Origin: Gordionus sp. m RMFG-2023
Taxonomy: Eukaryota; Nematomorpha; Gordioida; Chordodea; Parachordodidae
Reading direction: 5' to 3'
DNA length: 64,000 bases
Assembly: GCF_954871325.1 (NCBI RefSeq)
Contig: NC_088777.1
Location: forward strand, 22,421,366 to 22,485,365
The notes beneath the pieces are model-generated. The model saw only the letters and a list, made by a program, of their open reading frames with translations. It ran no database searches and was not told where the DNA came from. Position 1 is the first letter of the stretch; each line of letters begins with the position of its first letter. Positions 57,083-64,000 of this stretch are shown in pieces. Both the position numbers and the translations under genes were made by a program.

Positions 57083-57340
57083 CCCAGTAGAAATTCTGGA
57101 TCTAGTAATAAGTTGTCACTGTCAATCTATTTTAATCCACGAGATAAATAAAAATTTGAAAAATTTTTATTAACTTTGTTTTAATTAAGCCTAAAAAAAT
57201 TTTGAAATAAGAAAAAGTTATAATAAATAAATATTGCTATTATATTTTATTTCTTTTCTTTTTAACTTGAGTTTAGTTTAAGATTTTTGGTATTAGAAAT
57301 GAGTAGTATACCATTTAAAACTTTTTAGGGGTTTAATAGT
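57083..57340. repeat. Satellite array, continuation
   Basis: Continues the 54110-55074 units directly after the hAT target duplication (AAATTCTGGATCTAGTAATAA). Decays to single-copy sequence by about 57340. Bases 57341-57663 show no gene. Confidence 0.75.
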
Positions 57341-57663
57341 GGAAAAGAAAAGACTGGGTAAGTTGATCAGTTGTTGGAATTTAAGACACTAGGATATATG
57401 AATTTATCCAAAAATAAATCTTAAATTGACCATCTCTATGCATAAAATATTTTGAAATATTTAACTATTATAAATTTTTCATATCAAATTTGGAAAATGT
57501 TTGTAAGACAACAATTTTTAGCAGATTTTGAACTATCTTAATTTGTAAACAAACATTTTTGATGAGTTTGCAAACATTTATGATGTCTAGATATTATTTA
57601 AATCATGATTAGTTAAGAGATTGTTAGTGAAGTTTGCTAAACCACAAGATTCTACCACTTGTT

Positions 57664-59500
57664 GTGATGTACTAATTGATCTATTAATTTGTCGCGATCT
57701 ATTAAATTAATTATTGATTTTTTTTTATTCTTTATATTATATTAACTTTAACCTCGCGGACTCGTTTTATAAAATTAACTCAATAATTCGACATAAATTA
57801 CTTGATAGTTTTTGTAAACTATAAAAACTTAGAAAATAATTGTACTTATCAGTTTTAAATATATTTTAAAATAAAATTAAGTATCTGTTTTTCTCTATTT
57901 TTGCCAACCTTAATATGGTGGCAGCGATGGGATGCCAGTCGTAATGTTTGGCGTGTTTCTGTAGTTGAACAAAAATTTCTCCAAAGCGATATCTATGTCA
58001 TGTTATTTTGTTCCATTCGCTTCTTCATATGTGATTTAGAGGTTCCTACCATCCTTTCAATTTGCCCGTTTGACTGTTGATGGTGAGCTGAAGTCTGAAA
58101 GTGATGTACATGGTCTCTACAAAATTTTTTGAACAGTTGACTTGTAAAATTTGAGCCATTATCAGAAACTATTTGTTCTGGAATACCAAATAAGCTAATT
58201 GTTTTCATCAATTCTTTTATTGTAAATTCGGAGGTTATTGATTTCACTGGCGTGATTATAGGAAACTTGCTGTACGCATCTACCATAAACAACCAGTACT
58301 TGTTAAAAAAATGGCCCAGAGTAATCAATGTGTAATCTTTAGAATGGCTTAGTGGTTAACATCCAAGGATGCTGTGTGTTAATGGGATTATCGGCATAAA
58401 TGTTACATGATTTGCATTCTTTTACTTCGTTAACAATATCATTGTTAATTCCAGGCCACCAAAAGTATTCTTTAGCTAAATGTTTGGTTTTGAAAGCACC
58501 CAAGTATCCTTAATGTAAATGTTGTAGCATTGATTTTCTTAAAACTTTAGGTACGATGATTTTATTTTCTTTAAATGGACAATTTCCCATAATACATAAT
58601 TCCGTCAACATATTGTTATATGTTTTATTTTTTATCGTGTCACCGTTTCTAATGTCGTTCATTATTTCCATTAATTCTTTGTCGTTAGAAGTTTCTTTTT
58701 GATTTAAGTAAGGATCTTGAGGCAAAAGCTATCGGCTTTTCTTTGCCGTCACCTTCTAAGTGAAATAAAATAGCTCTCAAACCGCGTTTAGATGCATCCG
58801 CGGCTATACCTATGGGTAAATCAGGATTGAAAAAATTCAATGTGGGAAAGGTTGGCAAAAAAAAAGAAAAACAGATACTTAATTTTATTTAATAATTTTA
58901 TTTAAAAATATATTTAAAACTGATAAGTACAATAATTTTCTAAGTTTATATAGTTTACAAAATCTCTCAAGTAATTTATGTCGAATTATTGAGTTAATTT
59001 TTTAAAACGAGTCTTAATATAATATAAAGAATAAAAAAAATCAATAATTTATTTAATAGATCGCGATAAATTAATAGATCAATTTGTACATCACAACATT
59101 TCACCCCTTAAGAAACAAACTCCGCTCAAATTCTTCTTGTATGTGAATATTTTATGTTCAAAATATAATCTTGATATCGTGCGGGTAATGTTCTATTCCG
59201 GCTAGGCCTCGTACTGTCGTATGTACAATCTTTATCCTATTAAGTAGCATTACTCTCCTTGTAAAATGTAATCGTTGGTAAAGTATTTTGGTCATGAATT
59301 AATACTTCGTCAGTGGTAAATCTTTTCTTAAGTTGGTCTAAGTGCCTCCTTAATATACCATTTTTCGTTTGAATTTGAAATAACATGTTACTTTCTTTTT
59401 TTATTATAACGCCTTCATCCCACTTGTTTACTCCAGAATTTCATACCAAATTTTTCTCCGATATTCATCGTTCTATTTTATGGTAAAACTGTGAACAAAG
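57664..59500 (-). mobile_element. Ty3/gypsy LTR retrotransposon fossil B4, composite
   Basis: A plus-oriented LTR (57664-57914, from TGTTGTGATG to GCCAACCTTAATA, with primer-binding site TGGTGGCAGCG) abuts minus-strand pol pieces: integrase (58330-57940), RNase H (58860-58715), another LTR (about 59106-58855) and a pol tail (59500-59107). Apart from the first LTR, the order matches the right 1.5 kb of B2, junctions included. It is a broken composite with several breaks, and close in sequence to B2 and B5, so not ancient. Confidence 0.8.
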
Positions 59501-61973
59501 TGTCACAGTTAACCCAGCGCGTGAAAATTTCAAATACCCCATACCTAGAATCAACGATCTGATTGCCAAGTTAGCTGGAGAAAAATAATTTAGTAAAATT
59601 GATTTCAAACAAGCCTTCGTGCAAATTCCTATTCACAAAGACTCTAGAAATCTGCTAACTATATCCACGAATAAAGGATACTTCAGATTTACGAGACTTC
59701 CGTTCTGTCTGAAAACATCTTCAGCCATATTCCAACAGACTATGGAACAGGTTTTCGGAGATTTAAAAGATGTTATATTCTACATTGACGACATTAATTA
59801 CAGGTGATAACGATGAGATATATTTGGAGAACATTAAAAAAGTATTCGAAAAGATCATCAAGTATGGATTAACCCCCAATTTCGACAAGAGTTTATTCAT
59901 GCTAGATAAAATACGCTTTTTGGGACATGATATAGACAAACATGGTATACATCCCAACGATGATAAAATAAAAGCAATTATTGATATGTCGGAACCAAAA
60001 TATTCAGAAGAATTATCTACTTTCTTAGGCATGGCGAGCTATTACCGTAAATTTTTAAACAGTTTTGCGGATCTGGCAGATCCACTATACAAAATAATCA
60101 ACAAAGATAAATGGTAATGGGATCCACGTTGAATTTTTTCAATCCTGATTTACCCATAGGTATAGTCGTGGATGCATCTAAACGCGGTTTGGGAGCTATT
60201 TTATTTCACTTAGAAGGGGACGGCAAAGAAAAGCCGATAGCTTTTGCCTCAAGATCCTTACTTAAATCCGAAAGAAATTACACTAACATTGAACGCGAAG
60301 CATTGGCGATTATTTTTGCGATGAAAAGATTTCAAGAATATCTTATTGGAACTAAATTTACAATCATCACCGATCACAAGCCGTTGATTTATATATTTTC
60401 CAAAGGTTTAAAAGAAAATTCATCCATCTCGATGAGGTTGCAGAAGTAGAATATTGCAATGGGAGCTTACGATTTCGAAATACGACATAGAGCGGGTAAA
60501 CACAACACGGTGCTAGATTGTTTATCCAGATTGCCATTGACACCTTCAGAAGAAGAAATACACATTATGGATGATATAAAAGAAAATAATGATTTATGGG
60601 ACGTACTAATTAACTTTAAAATGATCGAAAAAGAAAATTCTAACGACAGAGAATTAATGGAAATAATGAACGACATTAGAAACGGTGACACGATAAAAAA
60701 TAAAACATATAACAATAGGTTGACGGAATTATGTATTATGGGAAATTGTCTATTTAAAGAAAATAAAATAATCGTACCTAAAGTTTTAAGAAAATCAATG
60801 CTACAACATTTACACGAAGGAGACTTGGGTGCTGGCAAAACAAAACATTTAGCTAAAGAATACCTTTGGTGGCCTGGAATTAAATGATATTGATAACGAA
60901 GTAAAAGAATGCAAATCATGTAACATTTGGGCCGATAATCCCATTAACACACAGCTTCCTTAGATGTTAACCACGAAGCCATTCGAAAGAATACACATTG
61001 ATTACGCTGGGCCATTTTTTAACAAGTACTGGTTGCTTATAGTAGATGCGTATAGTAAGTTTCCTATAATCACGCCAGTGAAATCAATAACCTCGGAATT
61101 TACAATAAAAGAATTGATGAAAACAATTAGCTTATTTGGTATTTTAGAACAAATAGTTTCTGATAATGGCTCAAATTTTACAAGTCAACTGTTCAAAAAA
61201 TTTTGTAGAGACCATGATATACATCACTTTCAGACTTCAGCTCACCATCAACAGTCAAACGGGCAAGTTGAAAGGATGGTAAGAACCTTTAAATCACATA
61301 TGAATAAGTGCATGGAACAAAATAACATGGACATTGAAGGAAACAAGTTATATTTTTGTTTTAAATTAATTTTATTTCTTCTTTTAAAAATCAAATAATA
61401 ATAATAATAATATGTATAATAATCAACTGGTATATATACTAAAACATTTCAATAGATATTTAAATTAATACTCAATTAACATCAAAATAAATTATTTCAC
61501 AAATTTGAATAAACAACACAATTAACATTCCTCTCCTCGACAAAGCATCAAGTTGCTGCTCGGTGGGCGCATAAGTCTATGTTTGAGTCGCGTGAGTCCA
61601 TACGTTTTTATAGGTTTTAAAAGTTGCTGTACGTTATCATTATCAAAAGGAATAATTGATCAAATTTGAATATATGGAATATGGAATAAAATTTTAAATT
61701 TGGAAAAAAAGAATTTGGAATAAAAATTTTGGAATATGGAATGGTAAATATGTAGAATTCCGTAAGAATGATATTATATAAAAATTTTGGAATATGGAAT
61801 GATAAATATGTAGAATTCCGTAAGAATGATAAATCAAAAAAGATTATTATTTTAATAATTTAAGTTATAAAATCTTTTAAATAAGAAGGTTTTTGTTTAA
61901 TTCTTAATGGTCTGAAAGGTATCTTACTATTTTCACTTATATCTACACTTCCCTCCTTACAAGAATTCTTAGG

Positions 61974-62508
61974 GTCATCTCAATAGATTAGGTAGTCATC
62001 TCAATAGATTAGGTAGTCATCTCAATAGATTAGGTAGTCATCTCAATAGATTAAGCATTGGTCACATCAATAGATTAGGTAGTCATCTCAATAGATTAGG
62101 CAGTCATATCAATAGATTAGGTAGTCATCTCAATAGATTAGGTAGTCATTTCAATAGATTAGGTAGTCATCTCAATAGATTAAGCATTGGTCATATAATA
62201 GAATAGGTAGTCATCTCAATAGATTAGGCAGTCATATCAATAGGTAGTCATCTCAATAGATTAGGTAGTCATCTCAATAGATTAGGTAGTCATCTCAATA
62301 GGTTAGGTAGTCATCTCAATAGGTAGTCATCTCAATAGGTAGTCATCTCAATAGATTAGGTAGTCATCTCAATAGGTTAGTTAGTCATCTCAATAGGTAA
62401 TCATCTCAATAGATTAGGTAGTCATCTCAATAGGTAATCATCTCAATAGATTAGGTAGTCATCTCAATAGGTTAGGTAGTCATCTCAATAGGTTAGGTAG
62501 TCATCTCA
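61974..62508. repeat. 21-bp minisatellite inside element C
   Basis: About 26 direct units of CAATAGATTAGGTAGTCATC type occur, several shortened to 15 bp (CAATAGGTAGTCATC) and a few with an AAGCATTGGTCA variant. It starts next to an A-family purine tract. Units touch without spacers, so it is not a CRISPR array. Confidence 0.93.
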
Positions 62509-63340
62509 TTCTAGTCCACCACCCAGAGCCAGGGCATTGTCCATAATTAGCATTAAGTTTATTGTCCATAATGAAAATTTTACTTTAAGAAAATACTATA
62601 TGTTTTAATTTATGAATTTCATATCGAACAAAAAAAAATTATGTTCATCGTCAAACGGAATTAAATAATTCTATGTCTTTAAATTTTATATCGTCAAAGC
62701 AAATCAAAAAAAATCCTATGCTTTAATTTTGAGTCGTCAAAGGAAATTAGATAAATCAATCTCTTTGAATTTAAGTCGTCAAAGGAAATTGGATAATTCT
62801 TTAAAGTTTTTAAAGAAAACTAGATTATTCTAAATCTCTAATTTTAAGTTATAAAAGAAAATCAGATAATATTATGTCTTTATATTTAAATTATCAAAAT
62901 AGATCAGAAAATACTATAACATGAAAAAATGTGTAATTCGTATTCAATTTATATACTATAATTTGTAGCATAATAAGCGTATCAAAATATAAATTGGCGT
63001 AAAATTGTAAGTTTTAACATTTTGTGATCACGCAATCTATGAACATAAAGTTCTTATCTTGAATAATATGCGGTCTCCCATTCATTAACATATAATTGCG
63101 TAGCATCACAACCACACATATCACGATGAAAATAGTGTTCGGCAAATTAATCGCCTTAAATTCAAACATTAAAAAAAAAATTTTTTTTTTTACCTTTTGT
63201 ATATGTATATATCAGAATAATATTTGACTATATATTTTTTTAAAAAAAACAAGTCATGTCCTTCGAATTTAATTTAATTTTTTTTTAATTTAAGGCAAAT
63301 TTTGTATATTTTATTTTTACAAAAACGTGCCGGGGCACCA
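62509..63340. other. Element C interior, non-coding
   Basis: Loose repeats of about 55-60 bp lie at 62580-62900 (anchors AATTTTAAGTCGTCAAAGGAAAT and variants). The rest is AT-rich with no frame over 60 codons. Confidence 0.5.
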
Positions 63341-64000
63341 TGAAAGAAACAAGAAAAGAAACAACTTTGTATTTTGGTTTTAAATTACTTTTATTTCTAC
63401 TTTTAAAAAATCAAATAATAATAATAATATGTATAATAATCAACTGGTATATATACTAAAACATTTCAATAGATATTTAAATTAATACTCAATTAACATC
63501 AAAATAAATTATTTCACAAATTTGAATAAACAACACAATTAACAGACATAGATATCGCTTTGGAGAAATTTTTGTTCAACTGCAGAAACATGCCAAACAG
63601 TACGACTGGCATCCCACCAAGAAAACTCATGTTCAATCATGATATGAGAACAAATTGGGATTTATTAAAATATAAGAAAGACGATGACAACACTTCGTTC
63701 ACAGTTTTACCAAAAAATAGAACGATGAATGGAGAAAAAATTTGGTATAGAAATTTTGGAGTAAACAAGTGGGATGAAGGCGTTATAATAAAAAAAGAAA
63801 GTAACATGTTATTTAAAATTCAAACGAAAAATGGTATATTAAGGAGGCACTTAGACCAACTTAAGAAAAGATTTACCACTGACGAAGTATTAATTCATGA
63901 CCCAAATACTTTACCAACGATTACATTTTACAAGGAGAGAAATGTTACTCAACAAGATAAAGATTGTACAGCCGACATTAAGAGGGCTAGCCGGAATAGA

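Larger units (their letters stand above)
61335..63544 (-). mobile_element. Non-coding LTR element C (TRIM/LARD-like)
   Basis: Two LTRs, 61335-61527 and 63341-63544, are nearly identical over about 170 bp. They are flanked by an exact 5-bp duplication GACAT (61330-61334 and 63545-63549). Minus orientation follows from the primer-binding site beside the right LTR (TGGTGCCCCGG on the minus strand, 63330-63340) and the purine tract beside the left LTR (GAGGAGAGGAA). The 1.8-kb interior encodes nothing recognisable. It holds a minisatellite and a piece of an A-family LTR (about 61600-61947). Non-autonomous by construction and young. Confidence 0.88.
59505..64000 (+). mobile_element. Ty3/gypsy LTR retrotransposon fossil B5, interrupted by C
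   Basis: Plus-strand pol: reverse transcriptase (59505-60115), RNase H (60120-60530), linker, integrase zinc finger (about 60800-60930), and integrase core to 61334. Element C follows, and then the pol tail at 63545-64000, which runs off the window. The integrase tail reads on exactly across C once the duplication GACAT is allowed for. It is close to B2 in sequence. About five to ten breaks. Together with B4 it forms a head-to-head arrangement. Confidence 0.87.

Noticed and set aside
61974-62508. Regular 21-bp repeats resembling a CRISPR array
   Set aside because: Units abut with no unique spacers, vary in length, and lie inside an LTR element of a eukaryote. It is a minisatellite. The same reasoning applies to 130-515.
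1-64000. A novel gene system or defence island
   Set aside because: All long frames were assigned to transposable elements or to UBC12. No co-oriented gene cluster or unexplained multi-gene module was seen.

Overview
This is an AT-rich eukaryotic window, probably from an invertebrate animal and possibly an arthropod. I infer this from the repeat content: Ty3/gypsy elements, hAT elements with DUF4371/TTF-type transposases, MULE, piggyBac, an RTE-like LINE and a tRNA-derived SINE. The only clear host gene is a UBC12-type E2 enzyme. Nothing looks bacterial: there are no operons and no ribosome binding sites. Almost all the rest is layered transposon debris, so the window is best read as a stack of insertions into insertions. 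Many can be bounded exactly because their target-site duplications (TSDs) are still legible.

0-12.6 kb: a 25-bp minisatellite and the 5' end of an hAT element. Then come a gypsy fossil on the minus strand (A1) carrying a 534-bp hAT MITE, and an RTE-like LINE on the minus strand whose endonuclease is interrupted by a GC-richer insert of unknown origin. The 3' end of an hAT transposase, another hAT MITE and a short satellite follow. 12.6-26.4 kb: gypsy fossil A2, then the youngest element of the window (D, 15654-21083, LTRs about 98% alike, 5-bp TSD, one uninterrupted 1396-aa gag-pol frame). Two degraded relatives follow (B1 plus, B3 minus), the latter holding a 223-bp foldback MITE.

26.4-38.5 kb: hAT MITEs, one nested in another, then a short LTR-element relic with a 1.2-kb hAT element in its second LTR. 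Next is a piggyBac element (31790-38480) split by a large gypsy fossil (B2). 38.9-40.5 kb: the UBC12 gene on the minus strand, with the C-terminal part of a second kind of non-LTR retroelement beside it. 42-51.3 kb: a TTF/DUF4371 hAT transposase split by a MULE, a second 2255-bp hAT element, a 72-bp tandem repeat, a tRNA-derived SINE head and a second MULE. That MULE keeps a FLYWCH-like exon, a 49-bp intron and unusual iterated (CCCCCGGAAAA)-type ends.

52.4-64 kb: a MITE relative, a satellite of about 115 bp units split by a 2008-bp hAT element, and a head-to-head pair of gypsy fossils (B4 minus, B5 plus). B5 is split by a non-coding LTR element (C) carrying a 21-bp minisatellite. I found no gene cluster, CRISPR array or defence-like system. 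The most unusual items are the MULE end structure, the hairpin cluster inside the hAT element at 29.4-30.5 kb, and the compact gypsy arrangement shared by two distant sites.
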